Below are positions 6,999-13,115 of a DNA stretch of 23,487 bases, piece after piece. A program made the translations under genes and the position numbers. Where the stretch lies: assembly GCA_033720855.1 (NCBI GenBank), contig JAWWBR010000048.1, positions 1 through 23,487 of the forward strand, written 5' to 3'. The DNA is from SMXQ01 sp033720855 (GTDB lineage: Bacteria; Pseudomonadota; Alphaproteobacteria; SMXQ01). Below the pieces are notes generated by a model. The model was not told where the DNA came from, made no database searches, and saw only the letters and a list, made by a program, of their open reading frames with translations. Each line of letters starts with the position of its first letter. The first letter of the stretch is position 1.

Positions 6999-7021
6999 CC
7001 CCGGCGGCCCATCCGCCGGGG
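6999..7021 (+). repeat. 9-bp perfect hairpin in the leader of the antiporter gene
   Basis: CCCCGGCGG at 6999-7007 pairs with CCGCCGGGG at 7013-7021 around the loop CCCAT. It ends 28 bases before the GTG start. No T run follows, so it is not an intrinsic terminator; it could stabilise the mRNA or affect translation. Confidence 0.5.
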
Positions 7022-7049
7022 ACTGTTCGAGGGGACGACGGGGGCAAGC

Positions 7050-8018
7050 GTGATCGCGGCATTGCAGATTCTCGGCGGCTTCGTGCTGCTGCTGTTCGGG
7101 GCCGAGTTTCTGGTGCGCGGCGCCGTGGCCCTGGCCAAGCGCTTCAACGTTTCGCCCATGATCATCGGCATGACCATCGTCGCCTACGGCACGACGGCCC
7201 CGGAACTGGTGGTCAGCGTCGAGGCGGCGTTGCGGGGCGCGCCGGGGATTTCCGTCGGCAACGTGGTCGGCTCCAACATCGCCAATATCCTGCTGATCCT
7301 CGGCGCCGCGGCACTGGTTCATCCCATCCGCTGCCACCCCCAACTGCTCTACCGCGACAGTTCGGTGATGCTCGGCGCCGCCTTCCTGTTCGTCGGCCTG
7401 GCGCTGACCGGCACCATCACCCGCACCCAGGGCATCTTGATGATCGCCGCAATCATCAGCTACTCCATCTATACCTACTGGTCGGAACGGCGCCGCAACC
7501 GAGACACCGACATCTTCGAACAGGAAGCCGAGGAATTCGGCGACGGGCCGCGCTCGCTGTGGCTCGCCCTGCTGGCGGTGATCGGCGGCATCGGCTCGGT
7601 GGTGGTCGGCGCCCGGATCCTGATCAGCGGCGCGGTCACGGCGGCGCGGTATTTCGGCGTCGGCGAAGAGGTGATCGGCCTGACCCTGGTGGCCGTCGGC
7701 ACCTCGCTGCCGGAGCTGGCGACGGCGGTGGTCGCCGCCTGGCGCCGGCACACCGATGTCGCCATCGGCAACGTCATCGGCGCCAATATCTACAACGTCC
7801 TCGCCATCATGGGGGTGGTCGCCATCGTCTCGCCGCTCACCATACCGGCGCAGATCGTCGCCTTCGACATCTGGTTCATGCTCGCGGTCACCCTCGGCCT
7901 CCTGGTCGCCGTGGTCGCCTTCAAGGGCGTCCACCGCGCGGGCGGCCTCCTCTTTCTCTCAGCCTACGCGGCCTATATCGCCCTCCAGTATTACGGCCTG
8001 CGCATCATCGGTCTCTAG
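7050..8018 (+). CDS. yrbG: Calcium/sodium antiporter, CaCA family (YrbG-like)
   Basis: The 322-residue inner-membrane protein has the two inverted alpha-repeats of cation/Ca2+ exchangers. Alpha-1 has GTTAPE at residues 47-52 and GNVVGSNIANILLILG from 70; alpha-2 has GTSLPE at 217-222 and GNVIGANIYNVLAIMG. The acidic residues of the two PE motifs bind the cations. About ten hydrophobic helices are visible, with a central acidic, cytoplasmic-type loop (FEQEAEEFGDGP) between the halves. The family exchanges Na+ (or H+) for Ca2+ across the inner membrane. The start is the GTG at 7050, five bases after GGGG; no closer ATG fits the first helix (LQILGGFVLLLFGAEFLV). It is divergent from the PA2779 operon, and the next gene lies 63 bases downstream on the same strand. 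Confidence 0.92.
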   Translation: MIAALQILGGFVLLLFGAEFLVRGAVALAKRFNVSPMIIGMTIVAYGTTAPELVVSVEAALRGAPGISVGNVVGSNIANILLILGAAALVHPIRCHPQLLYRDSSVMLGAAFLFVGLALTGTITRTQGILMIAAIISYSIYTYWSERRRNRDTDIFEQEAEEFGDGPRSLWLALLAVIGGIGSVVVGARILISGAVTAARYFGVGEEVIGLTLVAVGTSLPELATAVVAAWRRHTDVAIGNVIGANIYNVLAIMGVVAIVSPLTIPAQIVAFDIWFMLAVTLGLLVAVVAFKGVHRAGGLLFLSAYAAYIALQYYGLRIIGL

Positions 8019-8081
8019 GATGGCGCGCGGACCGGCCGCCGGGACCTTGAACCGGGCCGCGCTTCTGGGCATTCTCGCACC

Positions 8082-8849
8082 ATGACGGTGCAACCCAGAA
8101 ACGCCCTCGTCACCGGCGCCGCCCGGCGCATCGGCCGCGCCATATCCCTGGCCCTGGCCGATGCCGGCTACGGCGTCTGCATCCATCATCGGTCCTCGGA
8201 GGCGGAGGCCGAGGATCTCGCCGCCGAGATCACGGCGGCAGGCGGGCGCGCCGCCGTCGTCCGCGCCGACCTCGCCGAAGAGTCCGAAACCGCGGGCCTG
8301 GTGGCGCAAGCCAGCGAAGCCTTGGGTCCGCTCGACGTGCTGGTCAACAACGCCTCGCTGTTCGAGCGCGACGGCGCCGAAACGGCGACGCGAGAGAGCT
8401 GGGACCGCCACATGGAGGTCAATCTGCGCGCCCCCTTCGTCCTGACCCAGGCGTTCGCGGCGGCATTGCCGGCCGATGCGGCGGGCAACGTGGTGAACAT
8501 CCTCGACCAGCGGGTGTGGAACCTGACGCCCCATTTCGTCAGCTACACGCTCTCCAAGTCGGGGCTCTGGACGCTGACCCGGACCCTGGCCCTGGCCTTG
8601 GCGCCGAGGATCCGCGTCAATGGCGTCGCCCCCGGGCCGGTCCTGCCGAGCCCGCGCCAGAGCGAGGAGGGTTTTCGGCGGCAGGCCGAGGCGACGCCGC
8701 TCGGCCGAGCCGTCGCGCCGGAGGAAATCGCCCGCGGCGTCGTCTTCGTCCTCGGCGCCGAAGCCATGACCGGACAGATGATTGCCCTCGATTCCGGCCA
8801 GCACCTGCAATGGGCGCCGGCGGCGGCCGGCGGGGCGCCCGAGGAGTGA
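8082..8849 (+). CDS. SDR oxidoreductase of the pteridine reductase (PTR1/FolM) type
   Basis: The gene encodes 255 residues with a Rossmann fold. The nucleotide motif is TGAARRIG at residues 11-18; the Arg pair is typical of NADPH-dependent pteridine reductases rather than of general SDRs. HHRS follows the second strand and NNAS is at 89-92. The catalytic Ser of ordinary SDRs is replaced by Asp142 (NILDQR), followed by Tyr155 and Lys159. This Asp, Tyr, Lys spacing (13 and 4) equals that of Leishmania PTR1 (Asp181, Tyr194, Lys198). PTR1 and E. coli FolM reduce dihydropterins or dihydrofolate, and folB lies 115 bases downstream, which supports a pterin substrate. Substrate choice between dihydromonapterin, dihydrobiopterin and dihydrofolate is not decided. 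No strong ribosome site precedes the ATG. Confidence 0.85.
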   Translation: MTVQPRNALVTGAARRIGRAISLALADAGYGVCIHHRSSEAEAEDLAAEITAAGGRAAVVRADLAEESETAGLVAQASEALGPLDVLVNNASLFERDGAETATRESWDRHMEVNLRAPFVLTQAFAAALPADAAGNVVNILDQRVWNLTPHFVSYTLSKSGLWTLTRTLALALAPRIRVNGVAPGPVLPSPRQSEEGFRRQAEATPLGRAVAPEEIARGVVFVLGAEAMTGQMIALDSGQHLQWAPAAAGGAPEE

Positions 8850-8894
8850 CGATCGGGCCCGGCCAAAAGAGCGGCGGCCCCCGGAAAACTTCCA

Positions 8895-8924
8895 TCGACC
8901 GCTTCCCGCCCGTTCGTGTATAAC
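8895..8924 (+). promoter_or_regulatory. Candidate sigma-70 promoter for folB
   Basis: TCGACC at 8895-8900 (four of six matches to TTGACA) and TATAAC at 8919-8924 (five of six matches to TATAAT) are 18 bases apart. A start about 7 bases on would give a leader of some 35 bases before the folB ATG at 8965. Confidence 0.45.
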
Positions 8925-8964
8925 TCTGCGGCGAATCGGTCGCAGCATCCCTGTTCGAGGTAAA

Positions 8965-9390
8965 ATGGCCAAAAATTCCAAGGTCCAACCGCTTCATCCC
9001 CCGCCCACGATCCGGCCCGCGCCGGAGGCCGTCCGCAAGGTCTTCATCAAGGACCTCGTCGCATCCTGCGCGCTCGGCATCCATCGCCACGAGAAGGGGA
9101 AGAAGCAGCGCGTGCGCATCAACCTGGAACTGTCGGTCATCGATACCGGACCGCCGCCCGGGGATCACATCCGCCAGGTGGTCTGTTACGAGGATGTCGC
9201 CGACGACATCCGCGGACTGCTCTCGGGGCCGCACGTGCACCTGGTCGAGACGCTGGCGGAGAAGATCGCGGTCCTGTGTTTCAAGGACGAGAGGGTCACC
9301 GCCGTGCGCGTGCGCGTCGACAAGCTCGACGTTTTCGCCGATGCGGAGAGCGCCGGGGTCGAAATCACACGCCTGCGCTCGAGCCGCTGA
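8965..9390 (+). CDS. folB: Dihydroneopterin aldolase
   Basis: The 141-residue product carries the FolB fold: VFIKDLVASCALGIHRHEK near the N-terminus with the substrate-anchoring Glu43, CYEDV with Tyr75, VHLVETLAEKIA, and RVDKLDVF with the catalytic-type Lys120. FolB converts 7,8-dihydroneopterin to 6-hydroxymethyl-7,8-dihydropterin and glycolaldehyde in folate synthesis, in the cytoplasm, usually as an octamer. The start is the ATG at 8965, preceded by GAGG with a 4-base spacer; a frame open from 8782 overlaps the SDR gene and is not conserved. The first 22 residues are a Pro-rich extension before the domain begins. The pairing with a pteridine-reductase-type SDR suggests a small pterin module. 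No folK or folP follows: the next 381 bases hold no gene. Confidence 0.93.
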   Translation: MAKNSKVQPLHPPPTIRPAPEAVRKVFIKDLVASCALGIHRHEKGKKQRVRINLELSVIDTGPPPGDHIRQVVCYEDVADDIRGLLSGPHVHLVETLAEKIAVLCFKDERVTAVRVRVDKLDVFADAESAGVEITRLRSSR

Positions 9391-9396
9391 ACCCTT

Positions 9397-9420
9397 AAAA
9401 AAACGGCGGAAAACGCCGCC
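9397..9420 (-). terminator. Intrinsic terminator shape facing the minus strand
   Basis: On the minus strand, the stem CGGCG/CGCCG (9418-9414 and 9408-9404, loop of 5) runs straight into seven Ts (9403-9397). On the plus strand no T run follows, so it does not look like a folB terminator. No minus-strand gene is known upstream of it, so what it ends is unclear. Confidence 0.45.
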
Positions 9421-9493
9421 GAACGGCGCCTTGGGATCGGCCTCGGGGCGGCGATTCAGCGCCAAGTTGTACACAGGGGGCGGTGCGGCGGCA

Positions 9494-9523
9494 AAAAAAT
9501 CGCGTCTTTTGCCGTGATTTTTT
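9494..9523 (+). terminator. Terminator of folB, probably bidirectional
   Basis: AAAAAATCGCG at 9494-9504 pairs with CGTGATTTTTT at 9513-9523 (11 pairs, one G-U) around an 8-base loop. A-run, GC core and T-run make a classic two-way terminator. An alternative 8-bp stem, CGGCAAAA (9489-9496) with TTTTGCCG (9507-9514), uses the same bases. Confidence 0.65.
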
Positions 9524-9524
9524 C

Positions 9525-9689
9525 TCTCATATTCCGGTTATCGCTTGACAAACAATTACTTATTGAATTTCAACGCTTTAAAAAAATTGCCCAATTTTTA
9601 GGCAAAGGGGTCTGGGGATAAGGGCCTCTAGGCCCCTTCGCCGCGAGGGGGGCATTGTCCACATGCTTTTCCACAGCATCGGTGGATAG
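9525..9689. other. AT-rich block plus DnaA-box-like cluster: candidate oriC or DnaA-responsive promoter
   Basis: The folB-uvrC gap (9391-9771) has no gene. Bases 9541-9600 contain only 16 G or C out of 60, against roughly 65-70% in neighbours, with a palindrome TTGAATTTCAA at 9563-9573 and AAAAATTG/CAATTTTT at 9582-9599. Next come 9-mers close to the DnaA box TTATCCACA: TGGGGATAA (9613-9621, minus, one mismatch), TTGTCCACA (9655-9663, one mismatch), TTTTCCACA (9667-9675, one mismatch) and GGTGGATAG (9681-9689, minus, two mismatches). TTGTACACA at 9467-9475 is a weaker fifth. An unwinding-type element beside a box cluster is the layout of bacterial origins. A strong uvrC promoter with DnaA control is the main alternative. 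A -35-like TTGACA at 9545-9550 lacks a good -10. Confidence 0.4.
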
Positions 9690-9771
9690 TCCCGGAACGG
9701 TTCCGTCTTCGGCGCGTGGCCGTATGGAAGCGCCCATTGACCCGCGCCGCCAAGGGCCCAAAATAGCCCCC

Positions 9772-11664
9772 ATGGACAACACCAAAGCGCAACCCGACGG
9801 GCCCCCTCCGACGCCACTGGAGGGCGCGGAGCTGATCAGGGCCGAGGTGGCGACCCTGCCCCAGCGGGCGGGCGTTTACCGCATGATCGACGCCAAGGGC
9901 AGCGTGCTCTACGTCGGCAAGGCGAAGAACCTGCGCCGACGGGTCGCCGCCTATACCCGTCCCCAGCGGCTCGGTGCGCGCATGGCCCGCGTGGTTGCCG
10001 CGACCCGGGCGCTGGAGATCGTCACCACCCGCACCGAGGCCGAGGCGCTGCTGCTCGAGAGCAACCTGATCAAACGCCTGAAGCCGCGCTACAACGTCCT
10101 GCTCAGGGACGACAAATCCTTCCCCTTCATCGTCATCACCGACGAACACGAGTGGCCGCAAATCACCAAGCATCGCGGCGCCCGCGATCCCAACCGCCAC
10201 TATTTCGGCCCCTTCGCATCGGCCGGGGCGGTCAATGCGACATTGGCCCAGCTGGCCCGGGCCTTTCCCTTGCGCTCGTGCTCCGATTCGATTTTCGAAA
10301 GCCGCACCCGGCCCTGCCTGCAGTACCAGATCAAGCGCTGCACCGCGCCCTGCGTCGGCCGCATCGAGCGCGACGCGTACCTCGCCCTGGTGGAGGAGGC
10401 ACGCGAGTTCCTCAGCGGCAAGAGCCGCGCCATCCAGGAACGGCTCGCCGACAAGATGCAGGCGGCGAGCGACGCCCTCGATTTCGAGAGCGCCGCCGTC
10501 TACCGCGACCGCATCCAGGCCCTGACGCGCATCCAGGGCCGCCAGGATATCAACCTCCAGGGCCTCGGCGACGCCGACGTGATCGCCCTCCACCGCTCGG
10601 GCGAGAGCTGCTGCGTGCAGGTCTTCTTCTTCCGCGCCGGGCAGAATTTCGGCAATCGGGCCTATTTCCCGACGATCCCGCGCCAGACCGAGGACGCCGA
10701 CATCCTGGAGAGCTTCATCGGCCAGTTCTACGCCCAACACATGCCGCCGCGCCTGGTTCTCCTGAGCATCCCCCTGCCCAATGCGGCCCTTGTCGCCGAA
10801 GCGCTCAAGCTGCGGGCGGACTACAAGGTGGCGCTGTCGGTGCCGCGCCGCGGCGCCCGCAAGGCCGCCGTCGACCACGCCGCCGCCAACGCGGAATCGG
10901 CGTTGGCGCGCAGGCTGTCGGAGAGCGCATCGCAACGGCGCCTGCTCGACGGCGTCGCCGAGGTCTTCGGCCTCGGCGAGACCCCGCAGCGGATCGAGGC
11001 CTATGACAACAGCCACATCGCCGGCAGCGGGGCGATCGGCGCCATGGTCGTGGCCGGGCCGGAAGGATTCATCAAGAACGCCTACCGGAAATTCAACATC
11101 CGCGACGAGGCCGGCACGATGCAACCGGGCGACGATTACGGCATGTTGCGCGAGGTGCTGACGCGCCGCTTCTCCCGGGCGCTGCGCGAGGATGCCCGCG
11201 GCAGCCCCGGCCAATGGCCGGACCTGGTGCTGATCGACGGCGGGCGTGGGCAGCTTTCGGTGGCCGAACAGGTGTTCGCCGATCTCGGCATCGACAACGT
11301 CGCCATGGCGGCGATCGCCAAGGGGCCCGATCGCAACGCCGGCCGCGAACGGTTCTTCGTTCCCGGCCGCGAGCCCTTTACCTTGGACTCCCGTCACCCG
11401 GTGCTCTACTTTCTCCAGCGCCTCAGGGACGAGGCCCACCGCTTCGCCATCGGCGGCCAGCGGGCCAAGCGGTCCCGCGCCATCGCGCGGTCCGAGTTGG
11501 ACAAGATTCCGGGCATCGGCCGGGCCCGCAAGCGGGCCCTGCTCAACCATTTCGGGGCCGCCCGTGCGGTCGAGGACGCGGGCATCGAGGAGCTGCGCAA
11601 GGTGGAGGGAATATCGGGCACCGTCGCCCAGCGCATCTATGATCACTTCCACGAAAACCGATAG
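9772..11664 (+). CDS. uvrC: UvrABC excinuclease subunit C
   Basis: The 630-residue product has the full UvrC plan. The GIY-YIG nuclease domain (3' incision) has GVY at 34-36, YVGKAKNLRRRV from 47 and Glu in TRTEAEALLLE. Cysteines 170, 182, 190 and 194 keep the 12-8-4 spacing of the four E. coli cysteines that hold a 4Fe-4S cluster. A UVR domain (about 221-256, DKMQAASDALDFESAAVYRD) binds UvrB. The RNase H-like domain (5' incision) has EAYDNSHIAGSGAIGAMVV and LVLIDGGRGQL, and two helix-hairpin-helix motifs (IPGIGRARKRALL, VEGISGTVAQRIY) end the protein. It cuts damaged DNA on both sides of a lesion with UvrB. The start is the ATG at 9772 by family length; an in-frame ATG at 9724 would add 16 residues. 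Neither has a good ribosome site. Confidence 0.97.
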   Translation: MDNTKAQPDGPPPTPLEGAELIRAEVATLPQRAGVYRMIDAKGSVLYVGKAKNLRRRVAAYTRPQRLGARMARVVAATRALEIVTTRTEAEALLLESNLIKRLKPRYNVLLRDDKSFPFIVITDEHEWPQITKHRGARDPNRHYFGPFASAGAVNATLAQLARAFPLRSCSDSIFESRTRPCLQYQIKRCTAPCVGRIERDAYLALVEEAREFLSGKSRAIQERLADKMQAASDALDFESAAVYRDRIQALTRIQGRQDINLQGLGDADVIALHRSGESCCVQVFFFRAGQNFGNRAYFPTIPRQTEDADILESFIGQFYAQHMPPRLVLLSIPLPNAALVAEALKLRADYKVALSVPRRGARKAAVDHAAANAESALARRLSESASQRRLLDGVAEVFGLGETPQRIEAYDNSHIAGSGAIGAMVVAGPEGFIKNAYRKFNIRDEAGTMQPGDDYGMLREVLTRRFSRALREDARGSPGQWPDLVLIDGGRGQLSVAEQVFADLGIDNVAMAAIAKGPDRNAGRERFFVPGREPFTLDSRHPVLYFLQRLRDEAHRFAIGGQRAKRSRAIARSELDKIPGIGRARKRALLNHFGAARAVEDAGIEELRKVEGISGTVAQRIYDHFHENR

Positions 11665-11719
11665 CCCGTTAAGCTACCGGCACGGGCGCGCCTTCGGGTC
11701 GCCGCGCCGCTACCGATTG

Positions 11720-12379
11720 ATGGTCATGCTGACGACCTTGCCCAACCTTCTCACTTTGTCGCGCATCGTCGTGATCCCGCTGCTGGTGGGCGCCTTCTTT
11801 CTCGACAAGCCGCTGGCCAACTGGCTGACCTGCGCGCTGTTCACCGCGGCCGCCTTGACCGATTTCCTCGACGGCTATCTTGCCCGCTCCTGGGACCAGG
11901 TGACCCGCTTCGGCCGCTTCCTCGATCCCGTCGCCGACAAGATCATGGTGGCGGCGGTGCTGTTCATGATGGTGGCCCTGGGGTGGATCGACGGGTGGCT
12001 GATCCTGGCCGCCCTGGTCATCCTTATCCGCGAGATCCTGGTCTCGGGCCTGAGGGAATTTCTCGCCGAGATCAACATCGGGGTTCCGGTCACGCGCCTC
12101 GCCAAATGGAAGACCGCGCTGCAGATGATCGCCATCGCCTTCCTTTTGCTGGAACAGGCGGGGCCGGGCGGCATCATCCTCCATGAGATCGGCCGCTGGG
12201 GCCTGTGGATCGCTGCGACGCTGACCATCGTCACCGGATACGACTATCTCCGCGCCGGCGTCGTCCATATGACCGAAGGCGCGGACTCGCCGTCCGACGC
12301 GAGCCAAGCCGACCGGCCCCGGGATCCCGCCGCCGACGGGATCGGCCCCACCGGCATGCCCAAGCGGGGTGGCGAATGA
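11720..12379 (+). CDS. pgsA: CDP-diacylglycerol–glycerol-3-phosphate 3-phosphatidyltransferase
   Basis: The 219-residue membrane protein makes phosphatidylglycerol phosphate from CDP-diacylglycerol and glycerol 3-phosphate, the committed step to phosphatidylglycerol and cardiolipin. The CDP-alcohol phosphotransferase signature is complete: Asp48, Asp51-Gly52, Ala55-Arg56, Gly65, Asp69 and Asp73 with the family spacing. The N-terminus LPNLLTLSRIVVIP and about five membrane helices fit PgsA. Two ATGs, at 11720 and 11726, are possible starts. The last 35 or so residues (from VHMTEGADSPSD) are hydrophilic, rich in Pro and Asp, and longer than the usual PgsA tail. It follows uvrC by 55 bases, an order common in alphaproteobacteria, and its stop overlaps the moaD start (ATGA), so moaD is probably translationally coupled. 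Confidence 0.96.
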   Translation: MVMLTTLPNLLTLSRIVVIPLLVGAFFLDKPLANWLTCALFTAAALTDFLDGYLARSWDQVTRFGRFLDPVADKIMVAAVLFMMVALGWIDGWLILAALVILIREILVSGLREFLAEINIGVPVTRLAKWKTALQMIAIAFLLLEQAGPGGIILHEIGRWGLWIAATLTIVTGYDYLRAGVVHMTEGADSPSDASQADRPRDPAADGIGPTGMPKRGGE

Positions 12380-12648
12380 AGCTGGTCTATTTCGCCTGGG
12401 TCAGGACCCGAATCGGCCATGCCGAGGAGGACGTCGCCCTTCCCGACGGTGTCGCCACGGTCGCGGATCTCTTGAACTGGCTGGCCGGACGGGGCGGCGG
12501 ATACGCCGAGGCCCTGGCGCGGAGGGATCTGGTGCGCGTCGCGGTCAATCAGGAGTTCGCGGGACCCGATACCGCCATCGGCGACGGCGACGAGGTGGCG
12601 CTGTTTCCCCCGGTCACCGGCGGCGGAGCGATGGAGGGCTCGGCGTGA
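12376..12648 (+). CDS. moaD: Molybdopterin synthase sulfur-carrier subunit, with residues after Gly-Gly
   Basis: The 90-residue ubiquitin-like protein has the MoaD features: a short N-terminal strand (KLVYFAWVRTRIG), TVADLLNWL, RVAVNQEFAGPDTAIGDGDEVAL and FPPVTGG. In MoaD the terminal Gly is adenylated by MoeB, converted to a thiocarboxylate, and gives its sulfur to precursor Z inside the MoaE complex. Here Gly82-Gly83 are not the last residues: GAMEGSA follows before the stop. The tail is encoded by the stretch that holds the moaE ribosome site. If the reading is right, the tail must be removed, or the protein is inactive, before thiocarboxylation. It starts inside the pgsA stop (ATGA) and ends inside the moaE start (GTGA). 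Confidence 0.93.
   Translation: MKLVYFAWVRTRIGHAEEDVALPDGVATVADLLNWLAGRGGGYAEALARRDLVRVAVNQEFAGPDTAIGDGDEVALFPPVTGGGAMEGSA
12633..12638 (+). promoter_or_regulatory. Ribosome site of moaE inside the moaD tail
   Basis: GGAGGG lies 6 bases before the GTG at 12645 and decides the moaE start. The same bases encode Glu-Gly in the moaD tail after Gly-Gly, so the tail may exist because this site had to be placed there. Confidence 0.7.
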
Positions 12649-13115
12649 TCCGCGTGCAGAGAGAGGATTTCGACATCGGCGCCGAAATCAGGGCGCTGAC
12701 CGAGGGTCGAACGGAAATCGGCGGCGTCGCCAGCTTCGTCGGCCTGGTCCGCGACTTCGTCGACGACGGTGGCGCCGAGGGCAGCACCGCCATCCGCGGC
12801 ATGACCCTGGAGCATTATCCGGGCATGACCGAAAAGATGCTCTCGCGCATCGAGCAGGAGGCCAACCGGCGCTGGCCGCTCGACGCCTCCCTGATCATCC
12901 ATCGCTATGGCGCCCTGGCGCCCGGCGACAACATCGTCCTGGTGGTCTGCGCCGCGGCCCATCGCGAGGACGCCCTGCAGGCGTGCTCGTTCCTGATCGA
13001 TTGGCTCAAGACCAAGGCGCCGTTCTGGAAAAGCGAGGACACCGGCGACGGCGGAAGATGGGTCAAAGCCAAGGACAGCGACGATGCCCTCGCCGCCCGA
13101 TGGGAAGACCGCTGA
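12645..13115 (+). CDS. moaE: Molybdopterin synthase catalytic subunit
   Basis: The 156-residue product adds the dithiolene sulfurs to precursor Z (cyclic pyranopterin monophosphate), using thiocarboxylated MoaD as donor. The MoaE signatures are present: GGVASFVGLVRDF, MTLEHYPGMTEKML, HRYGALAPGDNIVLVVCAAAHR, and LKTKAPFWKSE, in which Lys122 and Lys129 match E. coli Lys119 and Lys126 (the same seven-residue spacing). The start is the GTG at 12645, which overlaps the moaD stop and follows a strong GGAGGG. The enzyme works as a MoaD2-MoaE2 heterotetramer in the cytoplasm. No other molybdenum cofactor gene is in this window. The next gene starts 32 bases before this one ends. Confidence 0.97.
   Translation: MIRVQREDFDIGAEIRALTEGRTEIGGVASFVGLVRDFVDDGGAEGSTAIRGMTLEHYPGMTEKMLSRIEQEANRRWPLDASLIIHRYGALAPGDNIVLVVCAAAHREDALQACSFLIDWLKTKAPFWKSEDTGDGGRWVKAKDSDDALAARWEDR

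Larger units (their letters stand above)
6720..7049. other. Divergent intergenic region between the PA2779 operon and the Ca2+ antiporter
   Basis: These 330 bases separate two divergent units and must hold both promoters. I see the ribosome site of the minus-strand operon at 6725-6730, an 11-base-phased direct repeat at 6850-6866 and a 9-bp hairpin at 6999-7021, each listed separately. No convincing -35/-10 pair was found on either strand. A 61-codon frame from 6868 to 7053 has low-complexity content and overlaps the antiporter start, so I do not call it. Confidence 0.5.

Noticed and set aside
6868..7053. A 61-codon frame in the antiporter leader
   Set aside because: It overlaps the antiporter start, has Arg/Pro/Gly low-complexity content and no conserved pattern.
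6852..7934. A 360-codon minus-strand frame opposite the antiporter
   Set aside because: Extreme His/Asp/Gly/Arg content, no domain, and the plus-strand antiporter has full conserved motifs.
9545..9573. TTGACA as the -35 of a uvrC promoter
   Set aside because: The hexamer 17 bases on is TTTCAA, a poor -10, and other spacings are no better; kept only as part of the AT-rich block.
9628..11652. A 674-codon minus-strand frame opposite uvrC
   Set aside because: It is a shadow of the GC-rich uvrC codons: low-complexity Gly/Ala/Arg/Asp content, no family resemblance, and uvrC is certain.
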